A DNA stretch of 51,477 nucleotides from Pseudomonas sp. JAI120. GTDB taxonomy: Bacteria > Pseudomonadota > Gammaproteobacteria > Pseudomonadales > Pseudomonadaceae. Position 1 is the first letter of the stretch. Each line of letters begins with the position of its first letter. The position numbers and the translations under genes are program-made. The DNA is taken from the NCBI RefSeq assembly GCF_014207255.1, contig NZ_JACHCZ010000005.1, positions 421,259 through 472,735 on the forward strand, read 5' to 3'. Positions 16,532 through 24,124 of this stretch are shown here, piece by piece. The notes under the pieces were generated by a model, which saw only the letters and a program-made list of their open reading frames with translations, did not search any database and was not told the origin of the DNA.

Positions 16532-16963
16532 GCTATCTACACAACGTTCTAGTCGCCAACGGCAACCACGATGCGAAGAGAGCCGCCCTTGATCTTGCTT
16601 TGGATCTTGATCTTGATCTCAGGCGCCCCGTTAACCACGCTGGCCGGAATCCGATAGTGATTGGGGGAGGTAAACCGGCAGGGATGCCGGTTTAGCCGCC
16701 CCGCGCCATGGATGGCGCGTGGCGGCGGCCCCCCAAATCACTGTCGGATTACGGGCACACCGAGCCTAAGCGAGGTGCCGAGTGGTGGGGCAAGAGCCCT
16801 TTTGGTTACTTTTGGGGCTCTTTTCCAAAGTGACCCGCTGTAAGAGCGGAACCCTAAGTGGCCGTTACCGCAGCAACGGATATGTACTCGGCCTGACATC
16901 CTGGTCGGCTGTCAGGCCGCCATCGGGGGCAAGTCGAATCGTCGCACCGCCCCTCCCACATTT
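16532..16963. repeat. Long intergenic repeat, copy A (~430 bp)
   Basis: It matches 30590-31024 in the same orientation with few differences. It contains a ~97-bp imperfect palindrome (16651-16747) with a perfect inner stem TAAACCGGCA-GGGA-TGCCGGTTTA and a nested stem around GCGCCATGGATGGCGC, then a conserved unstructured part and a REP-like end. Short reading frames across it are conserved only because the DNA is. It lies directly downstream of the PAS-protein stop codon. Similar long dispersed repeats are known in fluorescens-group genomes. Confidence 0.85.
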
Positions 16964-16979
16964 GAGCTGCATTTACCCG

Positions 16980-17720
16980 TTAAAGCTGGCGCTCGAAAAT
17001 AGCCCCCTCGATCCCCAACACCTCACGGGTATCCGCATAAATCCCCACGCCCTTCTCCCACACGTGCTTGATCGACCGGTCGGCGCAGCGAATCCGGTAA
17101 TTGAGCTCGAACGGCTCCTGCCGTGACAACGCATATTGCACCTCGCGCCACACATAGTCGGCATCCTGCGCCAGGATCAGGCTGTTGTAGGTGAACTCAT
17201 GGTTGTCCACCAGGCGCTCGGCGGGGTAGCCGGTCAGCTCCAGGCAGCCGGCGCTGACGAATTCCATGGTCCAGTCGCGGTTGTTGCGGCCGCGATAGAT
17301 CAGGCCCGGCATGCTGTCGAGCAAGCTCATGCTACTGCGCTGGCTGGCCTGCCAGGCGATTTCGCGGCGCTTGTGCGTGGTGACATCGCCGGCCACCAGG
17401 TAAAAACCTTGGGGGCCGCGCTTGAGGCTGATCTCGAACCAGCGCAATTCGCCGTTGGGGTGCACAAAGCGCAGGCGCTGGTTGAATGAGGTGTCGGGGC
17501 GGCGGCGCAGTTCATTCAGGGCCTGGCGCCATAGCGGGCGGTCTTCCTGATGCACGTAGTCCATCAGGTTGCGCTCCGCGCCGGGCGGGCCCATCAACTC
17601 GGCCCAGGCCAGGTTGAAATGGGCGATCTGACCGTTGTCGCGCAGTTGCAATAAGGCGGCGGGAAAGCAATCCATCAAGTCCATTGGCGGCGGCGCAAAC
17701 GCTTCGGGGCTGTCCCTCAT
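16980..17720 (-). CDS. Stand-alone tandem PAS domain protein
   Basis: Soluble protein of 246 residues that consists of two PAS/PAC units and little else. The first runs from about residue 12 to 125 and contains LRFVHPNGELRWFEISL and the PAC end FYLVAGDVTTHKRRE. The second, from about residue 130, contains IYRGRNNRDWTMEFVSAGCLELTGYPAERL and RIRCADRSIKHVWEKGVGIYADTREVLGIEG. There is no kinase, HTH, GGDEF or EAL domain. Its start is directly adjacent to the response-regulator stop, so it is co-expressed with the two-component system and may be an accessory sensor or an antagonist of the kinase. Confidence 0.85.
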   Translation of the reverse strand: MRDSPEAFAPPPMDLMDCFPAALLQLRDNGQIAHFNLAWAELMGPPGAERNLMDYVHQEDRPLWRQALNELRRRPDTSFNQRLRFVHPNGELRWFEISLKRGPQGFYLVAGDVTTHKRREIAWQASQRSSMSLLDSMPGLIYRGRNNRDWTMEFVSAGCLELTGYPAERLVDNHEFTYNSLILAQDADYVWREVQYALSRQEPFELNYRIRCADRSIKHVWEKGVGIYADTREVLGIEGAIFERQL

Positions 17721-18380
17721 CTAGTGGCGCTCCTCGTGTTTCATCAAGGCGCCGCTGTGCACCCAGGCCGCCAGCTCCAGGCGCGAATGCAGGCCGAGCT
17801 TCTGCAACAGGCTGCGCACGTAGATTTTCACCGTGCCGTCGCTGATCCCCAGCTCCCGGCCGATCTGTTTGTTGCTCATGCCGGCGGCGATCAGCGCCAG
17901 GGTCTGGCCTTCGCGCTCGGTAAGGTTTTCGCTGCCCGCTGCCTCACACGCTTGCGTGGGCTCGGCCTGGTCGGCGAGCAAGGCAATCAGGGTCGAGTCC
18001 AGCACGATCGCGCCCTTGTGACAGTTGCGCATATACGCCAATAGCGCATCCGGCTCGGTTTCCTTGAGCACATAACCGCTGGCGCCCAGGCGCAAGGCCG
18101 TGAGCAACTCGGCGCGGTCCATGGAGGCGGTGAGCACCACCACCTGGCAATCCAGGCGCAACTGGCGCAGTTCATCCAGCACCTGTAATCCGCTGAGGCC
18201 CGGCATGTGCAAATCCAGCAGCACCTGTTGCGGCGTCAGGCTCACGGCCAGGTTGATGCCCTCGCGGCCGCTGGCCGCCTGCCCCACCACTTCGAAGTCG
18301 CCGCTGGCATCGAACAACTGCGCCAGGCCCTTGCGAAACAACGGGTGATCATCGATCAGTAATAAGGTCGTGCAGTCCAT
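17721..18380 (-). CDS. LuxR/NarL-type response regulator
   Basis: Response regulator of 219 residues. The receiver has Asp10-Asp11, the phospho-acceptor Asp56 in LLDLHMPG, a Thr in VVVLTAS and the Lys in YVLKE. The C-terminal HTH (ENLTEREGQTLALIAAGMSNKQ, split by the usual turn) is of the LuxR/FixJ type. GGGAG lies five bases before the ATG at 18380, which is 17 codons inside the open frame. It overlaps the 3' end of the kinase gene by 32 bases. It should activate genes in response to the kinase encoded upstream; the divergent dmm-tmm operon is the obvious target. Confidence 0.92.
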   Translation of the reverse strand: MDCTTLLLIDDHPLFRKGLAQLFDASGDFEVVGQAASGREGINLAVSLTPQQVLLDLHMPGLSGLQVLDELRQLRLDCQVVVLTASMDRAELLTALRLGASGYVLKETEPDALLAYMRNCHKGAIVLDSTLIALLADQAEPTQACEAAGSENLTEREGQTLALIAAGMSNKQIGRELGISDGTVKIYVRSLLQKLGLHSRLELAAWVHSGALMKHEERH

Positions 18381-19560
18381 CGAGACTCCCCTGTGGCAGA
18401 TCGTGGTGGCGACGCAGGCCAAGGTGCACACGCACCCCGTGCGGGCGGATCGCTTCTATGCTCAGCCGTGCGCCGATGCTGGCGGCGCGCTCGCGGATAA
18501 TCGCCAGGCCGAAATGGTTGTGCTCGTCGCAGGCCGGGATCAAGCCGATGCCATCGTCTTCCACCGACACCGAGGCGTCGCCATCCTGGGTCTGGCGCAG
18601 TTCGATGCGCACGTGGCGCGCGTGGGAGTGCCGCACGGCATTGGCCAGGGCCTCGCGAATGATCTGCAGGATCTGCAATTCGGTTTCAGGGCTCAGGGCG
18701 TCGTCGGCCAGGCGGTTGTCGAGTTCGAAGACAATGATGCAGCGCCGCGAGAACTCCGCGACCGAGTCGGCCAGGGCCTGGCGCAGCGAGCGCCCGTCCA
18801 TGGTCAGGCGCGCACTGGTGATCAGCTCGCGCACCTGGCGTTGCAGTTGGCTCAGGCCGGTGCACAGGTCCTGCAGTGCCGGCTCGCCCAGCTGCGACTG
18901 TAAGCCATGGGCCTGGAACGACAGGTAGCCCAACTGCTGCGCCACCGAATCATGCAGCTCACGGGCCAGGGCGCCGTGGCGGGAGGTCGCCTGTTTGCGC
19001 TGCTGCTCACGGTTATGGCTGCGCAGGCGTACGGTCACGCCTACCGCCTGCGCCGCCTCTTCCAGTAACTGGCGCCAACTGGCACCGGCGCGCCGGGGGG
19101 TGTCGAGCAGCAATGCGCCCTTTTCACCCTCGGGCAACGCGCACACCAGACGGTGCACGCCCCGTTGCCGGCACGGTCCGCAGGCTTGAGGGGCGTCCGT
19201 CACGCTCGCGTCGCGCCAGGGGCAACGCGCGACCTCCTGGCAGCCGTCGACCCACCCTCGCCGCGTCGGGCCCAGGTCTTCGCCGCCGAGGATCAGGTTA
19301 AGCCTGGCAGGCGGCAGCAGTGCGTCGAAACGGTCCAGGAAACCCGACAAGGCACCGTCAGCGTGCAGGGGTAACTCGGCCAACAACCTGCGCACGCTGC
19401 GCGCCTGTTCGCGGCGTATAGGCCCCAACCAGAGCGGCCAGCCTTTTGGTCGTGTCAGCACTCTTTGATAACTCCCCGTCCGGTTGCTCTGCATGGTCGA
19501 AAGGCCCAGCAACTTCCATGCCCCGAATGGCCGGCGCACAAGGCTTATCTCCAAAGGCAT
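18349..19560 (-). CDS. Soluble NarX/NreB-type histidine kinase with four-Cys sensor region
   Basis: Sensor kinase of 403 residues without membrane segments. The HisKA_3 domain has the phospho-acceptor His203 in ELHDSVAQQLG, followed by the ATPase domain with the N box (REALANAVRHS), VEDDGIGL and FGLAIIRERA. The N-terminal ~190 residues match no domain I can name and hold Cys107, Cys113, Cys127 and Cys130 (C-x5-C-x13-C-x2-C) plus Cys140. This spacing would suit an iron-sulfur cluster or a metal, recalling the oxygen sensor NreB, but is not identical to it. The start at 19560 is chosen over 19494; neither has a strong ribosome site. It is divergent from dmmA, 85 bp away. Confidence 0.88.
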   Translation of the reverse strand: MPLEISLVRRPFGAWKLLGLSTMQSNRTGSYQRVLTRPKGWPLWLGPIRREQARSVRRLLAELPLHADGALSGFLDRFDALLPPARLNLILGGEDLGPTRRGWVDGCQEVARCPWRDASVTDAPQACGPCRQRGVHRLVCALPEGEKGALLLDTPRRAGASWRQLLEEAAQAVGVTVRLRSHNREQQRKQATSRHGALARELHDSVAQQLGYLSFQAHGLQSQLGEPALQDLCTGLSQLQRQVRELITSARLTMDGRSLRQALADSVAEFSRRCIIVFELDNRLADDALSPETELQILQIIREALANAVRHSHARHVRIELRQTQDGDASVSVEDDGIGLIPACDEHNHFGLAIIRERAASIGARLSIEAIRPHGVRVHLGLRRHHDLPQGSLDGLHDLITDR

Positions 19561-19586
19561 AGCCCTTTTTCCAGATTGAGAAGATT

Positions 19587-19619
19587 TTCCCCATAGGAAA
19601 GTATCTCTCCCAACAGGAA
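19587..19619. promoter_or_regulatory. Paired TTCC box 1 between the kinase and dmmA
   Basis: TTCCCCATAGGAA (19587-19599) and CTCCCAACAGGAA (19607-19619) are separated by 7 bp. The same two-box layout occurs at 37027, 37123 and 38078. It occupies the 85-bp gap between the divergent kinase and dmmA genes and could control both. Confidence 0.75.
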
Positions 19620-19645
19620 ACAAACACACACCGTGGAGAGCCCGC

Positions 19646-20092
19646 ATGACGCCTACCCGCAGCCGCCCCATCGTGGTGATGCAATCAGCCGCCGCCAGCG
19701 CAGCGTTCATCAGCGAACTGCACATGCCCGTGCTGTTGAACGGCGAACACCCCGACTTTGCGCGGCGCCTGCAACAGGCGCTGGCCAGCGCCACCGTGGG
19801 CTGCCGGCTCTACCTGCTGGGCGACGAAGCCTTTATCTGGCGTGTGCACGGCGAGGCCCGCGCCGCTGGCCTGGAAGACGACGAGATCGACATGACCTGC
19901 ACCACGCCGGGCCTGCGCCAGGTGTATTGCGCACACTGCGGCCTGACCCAGGCGGCCGGGCCGGAGCCGCTGTTGAACTGCATCGGCTGCCACGTCGGGC
20001 TGGAGGTCCGCACGCATTTTTCCCGGCGCCTGGGGGCGTATCTCGGCGTGTGCATCAACCCCGACCAGCCCTACGCGGGGTTCCAGCCATGA
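19646..20092 (+). CDS. dmmA: Dimethylamine monooxygenase subunit DmmA
   Basis: Small subunit of 148 residues of the heme-dependent dimethylamine monooxygenase, which demethylates dimethylamine to methylamine and formaldehyde. The C-terminal part carries two Cys pairs, Cys95-x2-Cys98 and Cys112-x2-Cys115, a zinc-ribbon or rubredoxin-like arrangement seen in this family, followed by LGAYLGVCINPDQPYAG. It is the first gene of the dmm operon, with its start about 27 bp after paired box 1, and overlaps dmmB by four bases. Confidence 0.87.
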   Translation: MTPTRSRPIVVMQSAAASAAFISELHMPVLLNGEHPDFARRLQQALASATVGCRLYLLGDEAFIWRVHGEARAAGLEDDEIDMTCTTPGLRQVYCAHCGLTQAAGPEPLLNCIGCHVGLEVRTHFSRRLGAYLGVCINPDQPYAGFQP

Positions 20093-21018
20093 GCGCGGCC
20101 CTCAATGTCCAGGTCAGCGCAGCACGCATGCTCACGCCGGTGGTGCGCGAATTCACCCTGACACCCGCCACGGGCAGCCTGCCCGGCTTCTCGCCCGGCA
20201 GCCATGTGCAGGTGCACCTGCCGCTGGCCGAAGGCACGGTGCGCAACGCCTATTCACTCACCAGCGACCCGGCGCACCCCCAGCACTACCGCATCGCCGT
20301 GCGCCTGCAAGACGCCTCGCGCGGTGGCTCGCAGTACCTGCACAGGCAGGTGCAGGTCGGCGACACCTTGCAGATTTCACCACCGGCCAATCTGTTCGCC
20401 CCCCATGGCACCGCGCGCCTGCATATCCTCATCGCCGCCGGGATCGGGATCACGCCGTTCATGGCCTATATCGCCGCGATGGAACAACAGCAGGCCGACT
20501 TCGAACTGCATTACCTGTTCCGTCCGGGCCTCAGCGACGCCTATCTCGACGAGTTACAAGAGCGCCTCGGCCCGCGCCTGCACACCTACGATCGGCGCCC
20601 GGACCTAGACCGGATCCTCGGCAATCGACCGCTGGGCAGCCACGTCTACACCTGCGGTCCGCAGCCCTTGCTCGAGGCGGTTGAGCAACACGCCGCACGC
20701 CTCGGCTGGCCGCTCAAGCGTGTGCATTCGGAAGCCTTCAAGGGCGCACAACCCGGCCAGCCATTCGACCTGCACCTGCTGCGCAGTGGCCGACGCCTGC
20801 GGGTCGAGGCCGAGCAAAGCCTGCTCGAAGCCCTGGAACACGCAGGATTACAGGTGCCCAACCTGTGCCGTGGCGGGGTCTGCGGCCAGTGCATCACGCG
20901 CCACCAGGGCGGCGCCATCGAACACCGCGACAGCTTCCTCAGCCCGGCCGAGCAGGCCGACTTTCTGATGCCCTGCGTCTCGCGCGGCAGCGGCCCCTGC
21001 GTTTCGCTGGACCTATAG
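20089..21018 (+). CDS. dmmB: Dimethylamine monooxygenase reductase DmmB (FMN / 2Fe-2S)
   Basis: Phthalate-dioxygenase-reductase/VanB-type protein of 309 residues that would pass electrons from NAD(P)H to the DmmC heme. FMN site RNAYSLTSD (residues 52-60), pyridine nucleotide site AAGIGITPFMA (116-126) and YTCGPQPLLEAV (187-198), then a plant-type [2Fe-2S] domain with Cys260, Cys265, Cys268 and Cys296. All cluster ligands are present. The ATG overlaps the dmmA stop (ATGA). VanB-type reductases of aromatic demethylases are the nearest alternative; the neighbours make DmmB much more likely. Confidence 0.9.
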   Translation: MSAALNVQVSAARMLTPVVREFTLTPATGSLPGFSPGSHVQVHLPLAEGTVRNAYSLTSDPAHPQHYRIAVRLQDASRGGSQYLHRQVQVGDTLQISPPANLFAPHGTARLHILIAAGIGITPFMAYIAAMEQQQADFELHYLFRPGLSDAYLDELQERLGPRLHTYDRRPDLDRILGNRPLGSHVYTCGPQPLLEAVEQHAARLGWPLKRVHSEAFKGAQPGQPFDLHLLRSGRRLRVEAEQSLLEALEHAGLQVPNLCRGGVCGQCITRHQGGAIEHRDSFLSPAEQADFLMPCVSRGSGPCVSLDL

Positions 21019-21029
21019 GAGTGAGTGCC

Positions 21030-22046
21030 ATGCCCCTGCAAACGAGCCCCGTGCTGAGCTATCGCGACGATTTCAGTTTTCGCAACAGCCCGGCAGCGAT
21101 CCGGCGTTTCCCCTTTCCCTTTATCGAGGACAGCTACCTGTACTCGGTGAACATCGAACCGGCCATCTCCCGCGACCCCGGCTCGATCTATGAGCACGCC
21201 TTCGACATCGACGAGCACTACCGCTCGGAAATGGCCGAGCGCGCCCTGGTGCTGGACAAGGACCCGCGCCGCTACCTGGTGATGCCGCACATGCAAGTGG
21301 CGGCCTGGGATGCGCTGCAGATGATCATGGAACACCTGGCCGCCGACTACCCGCAGTCGTTCAGCCTGACGCAAAACGGCGAGCGCTGGCAGTGGCGCAA
21401 CCACCTCCTGGACATCGACCAGCACTTCATCTTCGGCGATGCCACCAGCCTGCCCTGCGCGCCGCTGGAGTACATCGGCCGTCAGGTGCAGGGGGATTTC
21501 GCCCTGCTCGACCAGCGCGACGGCGACCTGTACATGGACGCCGGCCTGGTCACCAGCCCGGCCGACTGGTCGCTGGCGTTCGACGCCGGCATGAGTTTCA
21601 AGCAGTGGCACGCACCGGTGCCCATGGCCCATCAGATGGGCGTGTTCGAACGGGCGCTGAAGTACCTGCTCAACCTGCAGGTCGGCCAGCCGGTACGGCG
21701 CTTGAACTGGACACTGACCATCAATCCGCGCCTGGATTCGTCGCCGGAAACCTTCCATGAATGGGGCGCCGATCGCGGCCAGATCACCGCGCAGAACGTC
21801 GGGCAACAGGTGCACCTGCGGGTCGAGCTGCAAGTGATGGCGCGCCTGCCGCGCAGCCACGCGGTGATGTTCAGCATCCGCACCTACCTGATCAGCCTGG
21901 ACGAGCTGGTCACGCAACCCGGCTGGGGCTGTCGCCTGCACCGCGTGCTGCGCGACCTGCCCGACCCCATCGCCGACTACAAGGGCATGACCCGCTACCG
22001 CCACACGCTGGTCGAGTGGCTGAGCCAGTTCGACCCACAGGCCTGA
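21030..22046 (+). CDS. dmmC: Heme-dependent oxidative N-demethylase DmmC (DUF3445)
   Basis: Catalytic subunit of 338 residues of the dimethylamine monooxygenase, DUF3445 / HDOD N-demethylase family. Characteristic stretches are RRFPFPFIEDSY near the N-terminus, the central LRLEW-equivalent region around PVRRLNWTLTINPR, and MARLPRSHAVMFSIRTYL in the C-terminal third. AGGAG lies eight bases before the ATG at 21030, 11 bp after dmmB. The family binds heme and oxidises secondary methylamines with O2. No signal peptide or membrane segment is seen. Confidence 0.88.
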   Translation: MPLQTSPVLSYRDDFSFRNSPAAIRRFPFPFIEDSYLYSVNIEPAISRDPGSIYEHAFDIDEHYRSEMAERALVLDKDPRRYLVMPHMQVAAWDALQMIMEHLAADYPQSFSLTQNGERWQWRNHLLDIDQHFIFGDATSLPCAPLEYIGRQVQGDFALLDQRDGDLYMDAGLVTSPADWSLAFDAGMSFKQWHAPVPMAHQMGVFERALKYLLNLQVGQPVRRLNWTLTINPRLDSSPETFHEWGADRGQITAQNVGQQVHLRVELQVMARLPRSHAVMFSIRTYLISLDELVTQPGWGCRLHRVLRDLPDPIADYKGMTRYRHTLVEWLSQFDPQA

Positions 22047-22076
22047 CGCCCCTTCTTCTACGACAAGGAACCTCAC

Positions 22077-23207
22077 ATGACCCACTCATGGCGTATTTCT
22101 GCATTGGCCGAACGGCACCGCGCCCTCGGCTCCCACCTCGAAGACTGGAACGGCATGGGCACTGCCTGGACCTACAGCAGTGACCTCGCCGACCACCACC
22201 AGGCGATCCGCACCCGCGCCGGCCTGATGGACGTGTCCGGCCTGAAAAAAGTCCATTACGTGGGCCCCCACGCCGAGAGCCTGTTGCAGTGGGCCACCAC
22301 CCGCGACATCGCCAAGCTCTACCCCGGCAAATCGGTGTATGCCTCGATGCTCGATGAGGACGGCAAGTTCGTCGATGACTGCATCGTCTACCGCACCGGC
22401 CCCAACGCGTTCATGGTGGTGCATGGCGCCGGCACCGGGCATGAAATGCTCGTGCGCTCGGCCCAGGGCCGGCAAGTGGCGGTGCTGTTCGATGACGACC
22501 TGCACGACCTGTCGCTGCAAGGCCCGCTGGCGGTGGATTTCCTCGCCGAACACGTGCCCGGCATCCGCCAGCTGGCGTACTTCCACCACCTGCAAACCCG
22601 CCTGTTCGACCGCCCGGTGATGATCTCGCGCACCGGCTACACCGGCGAACGTGGCTATGAGATTTTCTGCAAGGCCGCCGATGCGCCGTTCCTGTGGGAC
22701 AGCATCCTCGAACAAGGCGCGAGCCTGGGGATCATCCCCTGCGCCTTCACCGCCCTGGACTGGTTGCGGGTGGAAAGCTCGCTGATGTTTTTCCCCTACG
22801 ACAACTCGCAGATGTACCCCTTCGCCGACCAGAAGGCCGGCGACACCCTCTGGGAAATGGGCCTGGATTTCACTGTTTCACCTGGCAAGAACGCCTTCCG
22901 TGGCGCCGAAGAACACCTGCGCCTGCGCGGCCAGGAGCGCTTCAAGATCACCGGTGTGCTGCTTGAGGGCGTCCGCGCCGCCGAGGCCGGCGACACCGTG
23001 TGGCAGGGCAACCAGCAAGTCGGCGTGATCACCTGCGGCATGTATTCGCGCCTGAGCAAACGCTCGATGGCCATCGCGCGCATGAGCGTCGCCTGTTCCG
23101 AACCCGGTATTGCCTTGCAGGTTCGCGGCAGCCTTGAGGCCAGCGCCAGCACCCACGCCCTGCCCTTCGACGACCCGCAAAAAACCAAGCGCACGGCCAA
23201 GGGCTGA
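22077..23207 (+). CDS. dmmD: DmmD, GcvT-family tetrahydrofolate-dependent aminomethyltransferase
   Basis: GcvT/aminomethyltransferase-fold protein of 376 residues. In methylated-amine clusters it would collect the methyl group or formaldehyde on tetrahydrofolate as 5,10-methylene-THF. GcvT features: LMDVSGLKKVHYVGP, MLDEDGKFVDDCIVYR, DLSLQGPLAVDFL and ISRTGYTGERGYEIF with the folate-site Glu in ALDWLRVESS. It follows dmmC by 30 bp. The C-terminal half of Tdm in this cluster is a relative. DmmD in other bacteria is required for dimethylamine growth; its exact step is less certain than that of DmmABC. Confidence 0.88.
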   Translation: MTHSWRISALAERHRALGSHLEDWNGMGTAWTYSSDLADHHQAIRTRAGLMDVSGLKKVHYVGPHAESLLQWATTRDIAKLYPGKSVYASMLDEDGKFVDDCIVYRTGPNAFMVVHGAGTGHEMLVRSAQGRQVAVLFDDDLHDLSLQGPLAVDFLAEHVPGIRQLAYFHHLQTRLFDRPVMISRTGYTGERGYEIFCKAADAPFLWDSILEQGASLGIIPCAFTALDWLRVESSLMFFPYDNSQMYPFADQKAGDTLWEMGLDFTVSPGKNAFRGAEEHLRLRGQERFKITGVLLEGVRAAEAGDTVWQGNQQVGVITCGMYSRLSKRSMAIARMSVACSEPGIALQVRGSLEASASTHALPFDDPQKTKRTAKG

Positions 23208-23237
23208 ACCTTCCTTCACGCAATTCAGGAGCCTTCG

Positions 23238-24104
23238 ATGGACGCCTCCAGCGAACATTACATCCTCAAGATCACCTGCCCGGCGGCGTCCGGGATTGTC
23301 GCCGCGATCAGCGTGTGCCTGGCCCAACAGCAGTGCTACATCAGCGAGCTGGCACAGTTCGACGATGAGTTCACCGGGCAGTTTTTCATGCGCGCGGTGT
23401 TCCGTTTCAACACCGGCGTGAGCGGCGACATCGACGCCCTGCGCAAAGGCCTCGGCGACCTTGCCGGTGGCTTCGACATGCACTGGCAGTTGTTCAGCTC
23501 ACGCCAACCGACCCGCGTGCTGCTGATGGTCAGCAAGTTCGACCACTGCCTCACCGACCTGCTCTACCGCCACCGCAAGGGCGAGATGGACATGCACATC
23601 ACTGCCGTGGTCTCCAACCACCTGGACCTGCGGGCGATGGCCGAACGCGAAGGCATCCGCTTCATCTACCTGCCGATCACCAAGGACACCAAGGCCGGCC
23701 AGGAAGCCGAGCTGATGCGCATCGTCGAAGACACCCAGACCGACCTGGTGGTGCTCGCGCGCTACATGCAGATCCTGTCAGACGGGCTGTGCCAGCAACT
23801 GTCGGGCCGGGCGATCAATATCCACCACTCGTTCCTGCCCGGTTTCAAGGGCGCCAAGCCCTACCACCAGGCCTATGACCGTGGCGTCAAGCTGATCGGC
23901 GCCACCGCCCACTACGTCACCAGCGACCTGGATGAAGGCCCGATCATCGAGCAGGAAATCCAGCGCGTCGACCATACCCACCTGCCCGATTCGCTGGTCG
24001 CCATCGGCCGTGACACCGAAACCGTGGCCCTTTCCAAAGCCCTGAAATACCACCTGGAACACCGGGTGTTCATCAACCAGGACAAGACAGTGATCTTTCG
24101 CTGA
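23238..24104 (+). CDS. purU: Formyltetrahydrofolate deformylase (PurU), copy 1
   Basis: 10-formyl-THF hydrolase of 288 residues, releasing formate and regenerating THF. An N-terminal ACT-like domain (residues 1-85, starting after HYILKITCPAASGIV) precedes the formyltransferase domain with the active-site string INIHHSFLPGFKGAKPYHQA and the Asp in SDLDEGPI. The gene sits within the dmm operon, 30 bp after dmmD, as the final step of C1 disposal. The paralogue at 38194 is highly similar over its whole length. Its presence in a catabolic operon marks a dedicated function rather than one-carbon housekeeping. Confidence 0.93.
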   Translation: MDASSEHYILKITCPAASGIVAAISVCLAQQQCYISELAQFDDEFTGQFFMRAVFRFNTGVSGDIDALRKGLGDLAGGFDMHWQLFSSRQPTRVLLMVSKFDHCLTDLLYRHRKGEMDMHITAVVSNHLDLRAMAEREGIRFIYLPITKDTKAGQEAELMRIVEDTQTDLVVLARYMQILSDGLCQQLSGRAINIHHSFLPGFKGAKPYHQAYDRGVKLIGATAHYVTSDLDEGPIIEQEIQRVDHTHLPDSLVAIGRDTETVALSKALKYHLEHRVFINQDKTVIFR

Positions 24105-24124
24105 AACCTTCAGGAGGCACGCTC

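Noticed and set aside
20646..22085. 479-codon minus-strand frame opposite dmmB and dmmC
   Set aside because: Shadow; the plus-strand genes have clear motifs, operon overlaps and ribosome sites.
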